Assembly: GCA_030604405.1 (NCBI GenBank)
Contig: JAUVVY010000042.1
Span: 1-32,742 of the forward strand
DNA from: a bacterium
Lineage (GTDB): Bacteria > Armatimonadota > Zipacnadia > Zipacnadales > UBA11051
Reading direction: 5' to 3'
Length of the DNA: 32,742 bases
Shown here piece after piece: positions 7,032 through 14,700 of this stretch (position 1 is its first letter; every line of letters starts with the position of its first letter). Under the pieces are notes generated by a model, which was given only the letters and a program-made list of their open reading frames with translations, did not search any database and was not told the DNA's origin. The position numbers and the translations under genes were made by a program.

Positions 7032-8489
7032 TCAGGACAGCTTCGCCGTGATGGCCACACAGCTTGCCGGCGGCAGGTCACAGGAGATCGTCCCGTCGTC
7101 GGATGCGACATCATGGGCAGACAAGTCCACGCGGCCGGGCTCTTGTGCGCTGTTAGTTGCATTGGGTGCATCGGCGGCCAGCTTCCGCGCGGCTACGGCT
7201 GCCAATTCGCTCTCACCAACCGATATGGATACCTCAGCCGTATCGGACAGGTGCAGATTAGTCAAGGTGATGAAGATCTCGTTGTCTTTGCGTGATGCCG
7301 AAGCCGACACCAGCGGCAGGCTCTCGCCGCTTTGCTCGAGTTGCAGCATTTCACATTCAAGCGCAGTGCGCACAGCCGCGCCGCCCATGTGCGGGCGGTA
7401 CAGGTCATAGGCGTGATAGGTCGGCGTCGTCCACATTTTCTCTTCCGCGGTCTGGATCAGGCAGTGCAGCACATTCATGGTCTGGGCGATATTGGTCATG
7501 TGTACCGAGTCGGCGTGGCGGTTGAATACATCAAACAGAATCGTTGCCGACAGCGCATCACGCAAGGTACTCTCCTGGTAGAGACCCGGCTCCGTGGCAT
7601 CCGGATGCCACGCGCCCCATTCATCAATCGCCAGCCCGACGCGCCCGGGACCGTCGCCCTCAAAGTAGCGGATGAGGTGGGTGTCTCGGACGACGCGGTC
7701 CTCCAGCTTCAGGGCCTTGACCATCAATTCGTAATATTCCTGCTCGGTGAAATCTGTGGAATGGCCGGCAGAGTAATAATGATGTATGGACAGCAGGTCT
7801 AGCTTGTCCGCCGAGCCCAGCGTGTTGAGCAGACGGTGATTCCAGTCGTGATCGAGCCCGCAAGCAATCAGCTTCATGTCCGAACCACGAGGGCGAAGGT
7901 AACATTCAAAGAGCCGGTAAAGGCAGGCATACTGCTCCGGCTCCATGCGGCCGCCGCAGCCGTAGTTCTCATTGCCTACGCCCCAGTAGATGACATTGTA
8001 CGGCTCCGGGTGGCCGTTCTCGGCCCGTTGACGGGTAAGTTCGGTGTCGCCGTCGTAGTTGCAGTATTCGACCCACTCCATCATCTCGCGCGGGCTGCCG
8101 GAGCCGACGTTGCCGCAGATATACGCCTCTGCACCGGTCATGCGGCAGAACCACATGAACTCATCGGTGCCGAACTGGTTGTCCTCTTCCTTGCCCCACC
8201 AGATGTTGCGGCGGCGCGGTCGCTGCTCTGCAGGCCCGATGCCGTCGCGCCAGTCGTAAGCATCGGCAAAGCACCCGCCCGGCCAGCGCACAAGCGGGAA
8301 GTCAATCGCCGCCAGAGCCTCCGTGACATCGGCCCTGATCCCGGCTTCGTTGGGTATCTGCGAATCCGGCCCGACCCAGATGCCCTCATCCACACACCGG
8401 CCCAGGTGCTCGATGAAATGCCCGTAGATGTTCGGGTTGATGGTTCCGATAGGCTCGTCAGGCAGGATGTTCAGGCTGGTATTAGCCAT
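7032..8489 (-). CDS. Alpha-L-arabinofuranosidase, GH51 family
   Basis: This 485-residue glycosidase is predicted to remove terminal arabinofuranose from arabinan or arabinoxylan. The order of motifs fits GH51: GTINPNIYGHFIEHLGRCV at the N-terminus, VRWPGGCFADAYDWRDGIGP, the acid/base glutamate in YWGVGNENYG (about Glu174), and the nucleophile in LAIDEWGAWH (about Glu290). A C-terminal beta-sandwich follows. No signal peptide is visible, so it is probably cytoplasmic and acts on imported oligosaccharides. ATG 8489 has AAAGGAG about ten bases upstream; the frame extends to 8540 without a better signal. It lies between the UroD-like gene and the class III aminotransferase. Confidence 0.92.
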   Translation of the reverse strand: MANTSLNILPDEPIGTINPNIYGHFIEHLGRCVDEGIWVGPDSQIPNEAGIRADVTEALAAIDFPLVRWPGGCFADAYDWRDGIGPAEQRPRRRNIWWGKEEDNQFGTDEFMWFCRMTGAEAYICGNVGSGSPREMMEWVEYCNYDGDTELTRQRAENGHPEPYNVIYWGVGNENYGCGGRMEPEQYACLYRLFECYLRPRGSDMKLIACGLDHDWNHRLLNTLGSADKLDLLSIHHYYSAGHSTDFTEQEYYELMVKALKLEDRVVRDTHLIRYFEGDGPGRVGLAIDEWGAWHPDATEPGLYQESTLRDALSATILFDVFNRHADSVHMTNIAQTMNVLHCLIQTAEEKMWTTPTYHAYDLYRPHMGGAAVRTALECEMLQLEQSGESLPLVSASASRKDNEIFITLTNLHLSDTAEVSISVGESELAAVAARKLAADAPNATNSAQEPGRVDLSAHDVASDDGTISCDLPPASCVAITAKLS

Positions 8490-8587
8490 GGCACGAGGTC
8501 TCCTTTCAACAAAGCGACGAACTGTGCTATCGCTTCTCAAATAGTATGTGGGAAGCCGCTTTTTCTGAAAAGTCTTCCCCCGGGACG

Positions 8588-9634
8588 TTAGCCGTTAGCC
8601 ATTTCTTTGCTGACCTCAGCCATTGCCATGAAGTTGCGGGCAGCTTTCTCGGTGTAGGTGCCGGAGGCGGTGCCGCCTAAGACGAAGCCGTCGGGACCTG
8701 CCTCCCCGATGCGCTGCCGGGCTAGCTTGCGGACGCTTGCCTCGTCGAGCTTGTCAATTACCTCCATGTCATCGAGGTTGCCGACGATGCACACCTTGCC
8801 CTGCAATCGCTCTTTGGCCCTGGGCAGGTCGGTGTCACCCCACGGTGCGGCCTCGAAGCAGTCGCAGGCATCCATGCCGATCTCGACGAGCATGTCCAGG
8901 TAGTCCATCAGCGGTCCGTGGTTGTGGTTGTAGGCCAGAGCGCCGTATTGGTGCATCAGATCACACATCTGCCGGTCGGGCCCGACAACCAGTTGATTGA
9001 ACGCCTTTGGGCCCAGTTGCGTGGATGCGTATTCGCCGCCGATAATCCTGAATGCGTCGAAGCCGGCTTTGCAGGCGCTCTCAAGTGACTCGAGGATCCG
9101 CACCGTGGCGACATCTACAAGCACTTTCATGGCGTCCGGGGCGTCAATCCAGAGCAGGCAGAAGTCTTCGGGCGAGAAGAATTCGGCGGGCACGCAAATC
9201 GGGTCCATGCAGTTGGCCAGCACTACTCCTTCGTCGCCGATGCGGTCCTTCCAGGTATTGAAGCTGGTCAGGTCGGGCTTGGCCGGCTCGTAGGGGATGG
9301 ACAGCAGCTTTTCGACATCGTCGGCGGTTTGGCACGGAAACTCGGTGGTGGCCGAGGTGATGTCGGTTCTGGTCACCACACGCCGCAGCGGCCCGTGCGG
9401 GGTCTGTATGATGGTGATGGTGCGGTTGCCTTCGTCATGGGCCTCGACCTGGGCGGCCGCGCCAAGAAAAGATATGCCCGCCTCGCCGGTGCTGACGATG
9501 AAATCGGTCTTGCGGATCAGCTCATCGGCGATTGCTGAGTCGCGGGCCAAAGCCCCCATGCCAAACGGCGCGACGGGCACTCGGTCCGGCGTTCCGCACG
9601 CAAAGGCCGTCATCAGGCGTTCTTTAGAGGTCAT
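8588..9634 (-). CDS. Uroporphyrinogen decarboxylase-fold protein (MtaA/CmuA-like)
   Basis: This 348-residue TIM barrel belongs to the UroD superfamily. It opens with MTSKERLMTAFACGTPDRVPV, the usual start of the methylcobalamin:coenzyme M methyltransferase-like branch, and not with the arginine-rich substrate motif of genuine heme-pathway HemE. In MtaA relatives a zinc site is built from His-X-Cys and a distal Cys. Here the matching place reads NHNHGP, with a later CDCFEAAP, so the ligand set would be altered. Environmental bacteria often carry many such paralogues next to sugar-metabolism genes. The substrate is unknown. GGGGGAG lies eight bases before ATG 9634. It heads the long minus-strand series ending at 3201. 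Confidence 0.85.
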   Translation of the reverse strand: MTSKERLMTAFACGTPDRVPVAPFGMGALARDSAIADELIRKTDFIVSTGEAGISFLGAAAQVEAHDEGNRTITIIQTPHGPLRRVVTRTDITSATTEFPCQTADDVEKLLSIPYEPAKPDLTSFNTWKDRIGDEGVVLANCMDPICVPAEFFSPEDFCLLWIDAPDAMKVLVDVATVRILESLESACKAGFDAFRIIGGEYASTQLGPKAFNQLVVGPDRQMCDLMHQYGALAYNHNHGPLMDYLDMLVEIGMDACDCFEAAPWGDTDLPRAKERLQGKVCIVGNLDDMEVIDKLDEASVRKLARQRIGEAGPDGFVLGGTASGTYTEKAARNFMAMAEVSKEMANG

Positions 9635-9775
9635 TGCCGGGTCTCCCCCACCTGGATTGCGTTAGTTTCGATTGCAGGCTAATCGTAGCTTGGCGAAGGA
9701 TTTCGTGGAGGTGGAGGTAGGCACCTTCGTGGACAGACGCGCCGGGGTGACTGCGAAGCAATCGGAATCCAACGA

Positions 9776-9901
9776 GATCGCGTGGCACAAGCTTGCCCGC
9801 CATAGCTTTAGCGAAGGCGGGGCTTTCCCGTAGGGGCTGCCGTGTCCGCCCTGAGCTTGTCGAAGGGAGCTTGTCGAAGCCCAGCCTGTGAGTCTGCGAG
9901 A
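9776..9901. repeat. Composite of dispersed intergenic repeats
   Basis: The 287-base gap between the UroD-like gene and the lipoprotein gene holds no convincing gene. It contains several repeat-like modules: GATCGCGTGGCACAAGCTT (9776-9794), almost the same as the block at 30812; a GCCCGCC...GGCGGGGC hairpin enclosing TAGCTTTAGC (9795-9823); and GAGCTTGTCGAAG twice with a 14-base period (9853-9865, 9867-9879). It ends with GCCTGTGAGTCTGCGAGAAT. These resemble short palindromic elements widespread between genes of environmental bacteria. Confidence 0.5.
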
Positions 9902-9921
9902 ATGACGTTTCGAAACCGCTT

Positions 9922-10506
9922 CTATCGCGTCACGCGGAATACCGAAATCCCGCCGCCGTCATCAGTGCTATCATCTGTGGGAGGTGGCTGCGGGACGTAA
10001 CCACCACCCCCGCCGGAGGAGTCATCATCGTCATCGTCGTCATCGTCGTCATCGTCATCATCCCACCACCGGTCGGAGTCACGATGCCGCGGCCGCGGCT
10101 GCGACACCGGCACATTGCGGCGGAGCCTGTTCTCACCGAGCGTGGTGTGTCCCGCTCGCACTCTTATTTGCCATTGGCAAGTCGTGTACGACGGATGTGA
10201 CGCCCGCAGCGTGTATTCCCCCGGCTCGACATCAAAGAATGCGTAGGACCCGTCCCAGGAGGTGCGTGTGGTTCTCTCAGCTTGAACAAGAATGACCGTG
10301 GCCCCGGCTACGACCTTGACAACCGGATTGCTGGTCCGACCTGACAGTAGATACAGCAGGGAATCGGCAGTGTCAGCGGCGGCTTGGACGGCGTCGCCGT
10401 AGATGTAGCCGACGGCGTCGCCCGTAGTGGCGCCCTCGGAACCTCCGCAGCCGACCAGCAGCAGTGGCAGAATTATCAGAATGCTCAATACGCAATAGCG
10501 CATCAT
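9922..10506 (-). CDS. Lipoprotein with carboxypeptidase-regulatory-like domain and poly-Asp tract
   Basis: This 194-residue lipoprotein has a signal peptide (MMRYCVLSILIILPLLLVGC) with a good lipobox, LVGC. Residues about 62-115 form a carboxypeptidase-regulatory-like beta-sandwich: VVAGATVILVQ, then TSWDGSYAFFDVEPGEYTLRA, the typical Gly-Xaa-Tyr-Xaa-Phe turn. The C-terminal part is low complexity: Arg/Asp-rich, then 14 consecutive Asp (14 mixed GAT/GAC codons, 10023-10064), a Gly run and a Pro- and Asp-rich end. Poly-Asp suggests calcium or cation binding or a surface-exposed linker; this is inference. ATG 10506 follows GAGG by five bases and lies 16 bases after the TPR gene stop, so the two are one transcript. 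Confidence 0.75.
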   Translation of the reverse strand: MMRYCVLSILIILPLLLVGCGGSEGATTGDAVGYIYGDAVQAAADTADSLLYLLSGRTSNPVVKVVAGATVILVQAERTTRTSWDGSYAFFDVEPGEYTLRASHPSYTTCQWQIRVRAGHTTLGENRLRRNVPVSQPRPRHRDSDRWWDDDDDDDDDDDDDDSSGGGGGYVPQPPPTDDSTDDGGGISVFRVTR

Positions 10507-10522
10507 ATACACCTCGTCGATC

Positions 10523-11887
10523 CTATTGCCCGCGTATGCGCTGGCGGGCCTTGGCCAGGTTGTCACGAGCGGCTTTGTAGTCGGGTTTCAACTCAAGCGC
10601 CCTTTCATATTCTCCTGCAGCCACGCGATACATGTACTTGGCCATGAATAGGTTGCCCAGGTTATTGTGGGCATACGCGGCTGCGATCGGATTATTGCCC
10701 AGACTGATTGCCTCGCGGTAGCTGTATTCAGCCTCGCTCGTCCGCCCCATCTGCTTGTAAGTCACACCCATGTTCACATACGCCATCGCGTACCATGGCT
10801 GGATGTCCAGAACGCGCCGATAATGCTCCAGCGCCTCGGAATATTTCTTCTGTTGGCGAAGCAGGTCTCCCCATGTTTTCTCGGCGAAGGCGGCGGCTTT
10901 CAGGTCGCTTTCTTGAGTCGCCGCGCCCTGCAGATGCCCCACGGCGGCTCGGTAGTCTTTCCGAATCCGCTCCAGCAGACCTAGATTGGCCGTGGCCATG
11001 GCGTAATCGGGCCACAAGCCCAGAGCCATTCGATACTGCCGCTCAGCACCCGGCAGATCTTTGCGCGATAGCAACAGCGTCCCCAGGTTGTTCGTGGCGT
11101 AGGCCACAGCGAGGGGGTCCGAGCCCTGACCGGCCACCTGCTGCCACAGACTATCCGCCCGGCCCGTATCGCCGAGCATGAAACACACGCTGGCCAGATT
11201 AGCTTGCGCGCGCGGCCAGTGCTCGCCCAGCCGCAGCGCGGCTTCGTATTCCTCCCGCGCCTCTTCCCAACGCCCAACGTCACGCAGCAGGTTCGCCCGC
11301 TGGTGCCGCGCCAGAGCGAAGTCAGGGTCATAGCCGAGCGCTTCCTGGTATTTGTCGAGTGCCAGTTCAGCCTGCTCGTAGCTGCACTGCGCGGCACGAG
11401 CCACCATGAAAGCCTGCGCAGCTTCCTCGCTGTCGGTCAGGTGGGATTGCTGGAGTCCGGAGACGCTGAGTGTCCCAACTAGTTGCGCGCACGCCTTGCG
11501 CAATAACTCAGCACATCTTTCGGCCCCGATAGGGGACATGTCCGCCTGTGCGCCCTGCACATCCAAGACCAGTTGCAGATTCGGCAGCCGGGTCAATTCG
11601 CCCGAGATAACAATGTCCGCGCGGAGCAGTGTCGCAGCGCGCTCCGGCGCAGGCGCAGCGCCAACAGCAAAACGATCGAGCGCAGACAGCACCTGCTCGT
11701 CACTGAGCACGATGTAGTCCGGGGAACTGGAGAGGGCATCCGTGATTGCAGCGGCAATGCCCGGCCCCCAGGAGTACCCACCGGCCTCGTCACTCGGAGG
11801 CAGCACCGCTATAACCGGCAACGCCGTCGCCTGCAGAGACGCGCAGAGCAGTGCAAGAGATATGAACGCAATCAGAGTCCTTTTCAT
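10523..11887 (-). CDS. Exported TPR-repeat protein with TolB/CsgG-like N-terminal domain
   Basis: This 454-residue protein starts with a signal peptide (MKRTLIAFISLALLCASLQA). Residues about 25-130 resemble the N-terminal domain of TolB/CsgG/FlgO-type proteins: PVIAVLPPSDEAGGY, GIAAAITDALSSSPDYIVL, then ADIVISGELTRL. The remainder is about seven tetratricopeptide repeats with the W/L-G-Y-A-F-A-P pattern, for example EALGYDPDFALARHQRANLL and VLDIQPWYAMAYVNMGVTYK. It is likely a periplasmic scaffold. ATG 11887 gives the cleanest signal peptide. A strong promoter lies at 11939-11967. It is followed closely by the poly-Asp lipoprotein, so both may work at the same envelope site. Confidence 0.82.
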   Translation of the reverse strand: MKRTLIAFISLALLCASLQATALPVIAVLPPSDEAGGYSWGPGIAAAITDALSSSPDYIVLSDEQVLSALDRFAVGAAPAPERAATLLRADIVISGELTRLPNLQLVLDVQGAQADMSPIGAERCAELLRKACAQLVGTLSVSGLQQSHLTDSEEAAQAFMVARAAQCSYEQAELALDKYQEALGYDPDFALARHQRANLLRDVGRWEEAREEYEAALRLGEHWPRAQANLASVCFMLGDTGRADSLWQQVAGQGSDPLAVAYATNNLGTLLLSRKDLPGAERQYRMALGLWPDYAMATANLGLLERIRKDYRAAVGHLQGAATQESDLKAAAFAEKTWGDLLRQQKKYSEALEHYRRVLDIQPWYAMAYVNMGVTYKQMGRTSEAEYSYREAISLGNNPIAAAYAHNNLGNLFMAKYMYRVAAGEYERALELKPDYKAARDNLAKARQRIRGQ

Positions 11888-11938
11888 AGACAGATCAACT
11901 ACCCACACGGGCGTGATAGATGCTTGCTACTATACCCT

Positions 11939-11967
11939 ATAGTAATACTAGCCGCTTTGCATGTCAA
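11939..11967 (-). promoter_or_regulatory. Sigma-70-type promoter for the TPR/lipoprotein operon
   Basis: On the minus strand a perfect TTGACA (11967-11962) is followed by TACTAT (11944-11939) after exactly 17 bases. The predicted leader is about 45 bases. The surrounding 11909-11960 stretch is noticeably AT-rich compared with the rest of the window. Confidence 0.6.
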
Positions 11968-12131
11968 GTAAACATGGGGAATGAAGACGGGGCATCACGA
12001 GCGTCTCTGAGCCGCAGACGTGTCTGCGGACACATTATTCTGCGTGCTACGTCTTGCTACAGGCTATTCCCGCTTGAGCCGATACAGCTTCGCACCGCGG
12101 GCGAAGGGCATTGCTAAGCGCTGTCGCGAGG

Positions 12132-12530
12132 TCACTGCTCGCTGTCCAGAGCTAATAAGCTTAAGAAGCTGCGGAGTTTGCTTCGAAGGGTTACCATGAG
12201 CAGTCGGGCGGCCTCAGCGTCGCCAGGAGTGGGGTCGTAGCCCGTGGGATACCGAGGAGCGGTAGCATACCGCCTCAGTACGTTCAAGTCAGGCGTGAGA
12301 GCACGAACTTCTGGTTGGTGAGGGGTAACAGAGTTTGACAACGCAACAAGATCGTGAGTCCAAGGATAAGAATCGCCGTGTTCCACAGTCAGAGCTTTTA
12401 GATACTTCTCGATACACTGTTGACAATGAAAGCACACCGGCCCAGGCGTTTGTTGAGGGTCAAGCGTCATAGCAGCCAGATAATCCTCTTCAGCTTTGTT
12501 GACAAGTTCCCTAGCTTCCTGCTCTTTCAT
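12132..12530 (-). CDS. HEPN-domain protein, putative toxin partner of the MNT protein
   Basis: This 132-residue all-helical protein matches the PF05168-type HEPN pattern: FHCQQCIEKYLKALTVEHG (about residues 34-52), a THDLVALSN helix start, and the APRYPTGYDPTPGDAEAA segment before the last helix. The R-X4-6-H motif of catalytic HEPN RNases is not present, so RNase activity cannot be assumed. The ATG at 12530 lies within the last codons of the upstream MNT gene (20-base overlap), which implies translational coupling. HEPN/MNT pairs often form toxin-antitoxin modules in which the MNT enzyme modifies the HEPN protein; here that is inference from gene order. Confidence 0.87.
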   Translation of the reverse strand: MKEQEARELVNKAEEDYLAAMTLDPQQTPGPVCFHCQQCIEKYLKALTVEHGDSYPWTHDLVALSNSVTPHQPEVRALTPDLNVLRRYATAPRYPTGYDPTPGDAEAARLLMVTLRSKLRSFLSLLALDSEQ

Positions 12531-13941
12531 AAATGACCTTGCCGGTACTCAAGATGAGCTTGATGAAGCTATTCTTCCGTTCGGACTCTTCTGCAATTTC
12601 CTGGGGCGTTTTCACGATTATGTCCACGGGTAATTGGCGGGGGTACAGCAAGCTTGATACGTCCAGGTCCCTCTGCGGCTGCGGTTCATCAGTTTCCTTC
12701 ACGACGAGGAGGTCCAGGTCGCTGTCTTGTGTCGGCTGACCTGATGCGCGCGAACCGAAAACTACAATCTTATCTGGTTTATACTGGTCCCGTATCGTGT
12801 TTATGATGCTCCATACCTCCGAGCTCCACTTGGGTTCCGGTTCTACGCGCTTGAGTTCCCCTCGCTTTCCCGGCTCTCGTGTCCAGACCGGCACATCTTC
12901 AACAAGCATATCTGCAGCGACAGGGAAATCCGCAAACGGGTTGAGATAGGCGACCTGGCTGAACTGCCAGTTTCCCTCGGGCGAAAGGATTATTGGAGAT
13001 GACACGATGCCAGACAGGTAAGCGGCCCTGAGATCGTCTCGGCCCCCGGTGGTGAAGAGGCCCCCTTGTCGCGGCAAGGGCAGACTGTAGCCTGACCGCA
13101 GGTCGAGGCGGAAACTCGCCCTGCCATAGCACAAATCAAGCCAATCGTAATCGTGAAGATCAACGCCTCTGTAGCCGACAAAGAGCAAGAACGGGCCGTG
13201 CCCAGGCTTTTTTGCCCTCGCCTTTCTGCGCGCCCTGTCGAGCACTCGCTCGATTTGCTTGTCCTTTTCTAACGACCAGATGGGGACAACGTGAGTTTGG
13301 TGCTCACCATCGGCCACCAATACGTGCACACCTATGCGGGAGGGGGCCCGTTCTGATGTCCAGATGGTCTCCCCGCGTTCTCTAGGCGTGGAACGGACTT
13401 CTTTAGCCAGCCACTTAGCGAGCCGTTTGGCGTCGGCCTGTGACTTGAGTTCACCCGCGAAAGAAGAAACAGATAGGATATATCCTGGAGGTAAGAGTGC
13501 TTCCGCCTCCTCACGGAAGACTTGCACCCGCTTTTCCAGCCGACGGTCGCGTTGGCTCGGCAGCAAAGCCAGTGCCTCACATGCAATGACGTGTCCATCG
13601 TACTCTACCAAGTAATCTATGGAGCTGTGGGCGCTATTGTGTTCAAGGTCCTGCACCGTCAGGCCGGCAATGCTGGAAAGAAAGTGGTGTACGTGAAGCT
13701 CCCACACAGCGGGGATGAAGGTCTCGTCTGTCTTCGACCTTAGGCGATTGCAGTAGTGTAACTTCCACTCACCCGGCAAGTTTTCATACCACTGAGCTAT
13801 CTGAGCAGCAGCCGGCTTAGACTTGCCTGCAGGTTCCTTTAGCATGGCAACTACATAGGGATTGCCGCGACGATCAAATGCGGGCAATTCTTTGATGAAT
13901 GCCTCATCATACAGTTGTTTCGAACTGGCAACTTTTGCCAA
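12511..13941 (-). CDS. Nuclease-like N-terminal region fused to an MNT nucleotidyltransferase
   Basis: This protein of about 476 residues has two parts. The last 110 residues are a minimal nucleotidyltransferase: FGSRASGQPTQDSDLDLLVV fits GSX10DXD exactly, and LPVDIIV carries the third Asp. The first 370 residues resemble stand-alone proteins with an endonuclease-like core, in the order of Glu in AVWELHVHHFLSS, Asp in SSIDYLVEYDG, and Glu in VIACEALAL, ending with a YLNPFADFPV motif. A catalytic Lys after the last Glu is not evident, so nuclease activity is uncertain. The in-frame GTG 13950 overlaps the GGGAG sequence; TTG 13941, eight bases downstream of it, is preferred. It overlaps the HEPN gene by 20 bases. 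Confidence 0.85.
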   Translation of the reverse strand: MAKVASSKQLYDEAFIKELPAFDRRGNPYVVAMLKEPAGKSKPAAAQIAQWYENLPGEWKLHYCNRLRSKTDETFIPAVWELHVHHFLSSIAGLTVQDLEHNSAHSSIDYLVEYDGHVIACEALALLPSQRDRRLEKRVQVFREEAEALLPPGYILSVSSFAGELKSQADAKRLAKWLAKEVRSTPRERGETIWTSERAPSRIGVHVLVADGEHQTHVVPIWSLEKDKQIERVLDRARRKARAKKPGHGPFLLFVGYRGVDLHDYDWLDLCYGRASFRLDLRSGYSLPLPRQGGLFTTGGRDDLRAAYLSGIVSSPIILSPEGNWQFSQVAYLNPFADFPVAADMLVEDVPVWTREPGKRGELKRVEPEPKWSSEVWSIINTIRDQYKPDKIVVFGSRASGQPTQDSDLDLLVVKETDEPQPQRDLDVSSLLYPRQLPVDIIVKTPQEIAEESERKNSFIKLILSTGKVIYERAGS

Positions 13942-14009
13942 CGGTGCCACTCCCAGGACAGAATGCTTCAGGGCTTAGAAGTTGAGCACTAGCGAACACG
14001 TTCCCTGCG

Positions 14010-14038
14010 ATTATATCACACCGTCTCTGGCGTTGCCA
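14010..14038 (-). promoter_or_regulatory. Extended -10 promoter for the MNT/HEPN module
   Basis: On the minus strand TGATATAAT (14018-14010) gives an extended -10 with a perfect TATAAT. The -35 position 17 bases upstream, TGGCAA (14038-14033), matches TTGACA at only three positions, as is common for extended -10 promoters. Transcription would start near 14003, about 60 bases before the TTG. Confidence 0.55.
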
Positions 14039-14072
14039 CTTGCGGCCAAACCGGCATGACTGTGTGCCGGCG

Positions 14073-14462
14073 TCACATCAGCATTGACAGGTACTGCTCG
14101 GCATAGCGGCGGCCGGCCTGCATCACTATCACCAGCATCATCAGGGCGAAGAAGAACGCCACCGCTGCGACGGCGCTGGTCCACAGCCACCGGCCTCCGG
14201 CCTCTTCCGTCTCATACATCTGCCACACACCTAAGCCAAGTGCGCCCAGCGCCGCCAGAGCAGCCAGCATTGGCAGAAGAATGCTCGGAGGACGCTTCGG
14301 GGGAGCCGGCTCGGTGTCCGGGTCCTCAAGCTCGGCGTACTGCCGGCTGCCCTCCCACAGCGGCCGCATCAGCAGCACCGGGGTCCAGACGTTGAGCGCC
14401 CAGGCCAGGCTCAGAATCACGATCACAATGTGGAACCAGTATTCCCTGCTCTGTTCGGCCAT
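14073..14462 (-). CDS. Small three-helix membrane protein of unknown function
   Basis: The 129-residue product has three predicted membrane helices: WFHIVIVILSLAWALNVW (about 8-30), ILLPMLAALAALGALGLGVW (about 62-82) and a third around AVAAVAFFFALMMLVIVM (about 95-118). A charged, proline-rich loop (DPDTEPAPPKRPP) separates the first two. The frame extends upstream, but that part is Arg-rich and spans an intergenic repeat; ATG 14462 has AAGGA about ten bases upstream. I recognise no family. It is downstream of polX in the same direction, separated by 238 bases of repeat sequence. Confidence 0.65.
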   Translation of the reverse strand: MAEQSREYWFHIVIVILSLAWALNVWTPVLLMRPLWEGSRQYAELEDPDTEPAPPKRPPSILLPMLAALAALGALGLGVWQMYETEEAGGRWLWTSAVAAVAFFFALMMLVIVMQAGRRYAEQYLSMLM

Positions 14463-14496
14463 TGTCGGCCGTCCTTTCGGCCTGGTGGGCCGGTCT

Positions 14497-14538
14497 CGGA
14501 GTCTTGTCACAGCAAAAACTCCGGCCGAGCTACGCGTT
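14497..14538. repeat. 42-bp hairpin repeat, copy 1
   Basis: This block matches 14643-14684 at 39 of 42 positions, in the same orientation. Its first part forms a hairpin whose arms are CGGAGTCTTG and CAAAAACTCCG with one mismatch; its end, GGCCGAGCTACGCGTT, resembles the half-palindrome found at both ends of the window. Confidence 0.65.
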
Positions 14539-14607
14539 AGATAGTAATCGGCGCGGCGTCTCCGACGACAACGGCAACGGCTGTCGGGCTGGAAAGCTGA
14601 GAATTGA

Positions 14608-14626
14608 CCCACGCCTCTGGCGTGGG
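14608..14626. repeat. Perfect hairpin between the two 42-bp repeats
   Basis: CCCACGCC and GGCGTGGG form a perfect eight-base stem with a TCT loop. No T run follows on either strand, so it is not a standard terminator. It sits between the two direct repeats downstream of polX. Confidence 0.45.
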
Positions 14627-14642
14627 TACCCCGCATTCTCAC

Positions 14643-14684
14643 CGGAGTTTTGTCACAGCCAAAACTCCGGCCGACCTACGCGTT
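14643..14684. repeat. 42-bp hairpin repeat, copy 2
   Basis: This second copy of the repeat at 14497-14538 has a perfect ten-base stem (CGGAGTTTTG with CAAAACTCCG). It ends 16 bases before the polX stop codon and could also act as a bidirectional folding element in the 3' untranslated region of polX. Confidence 0.65.
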
Positions 14685-14700
14685 GATGAATAGACGGCGC

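Noticed and set aside
9635-9921. Possible CRISPR-like or tandem array
   Set aside because: Only two copies of a 13-base unit occur with one base between them; there are no regular spacers.
12132-12530. Calling the HEPN protein a catalytic RNase toxin outright
   Set aside because: No R-X4-6-H motif is present; only the PF05168-like pattern can be seen.
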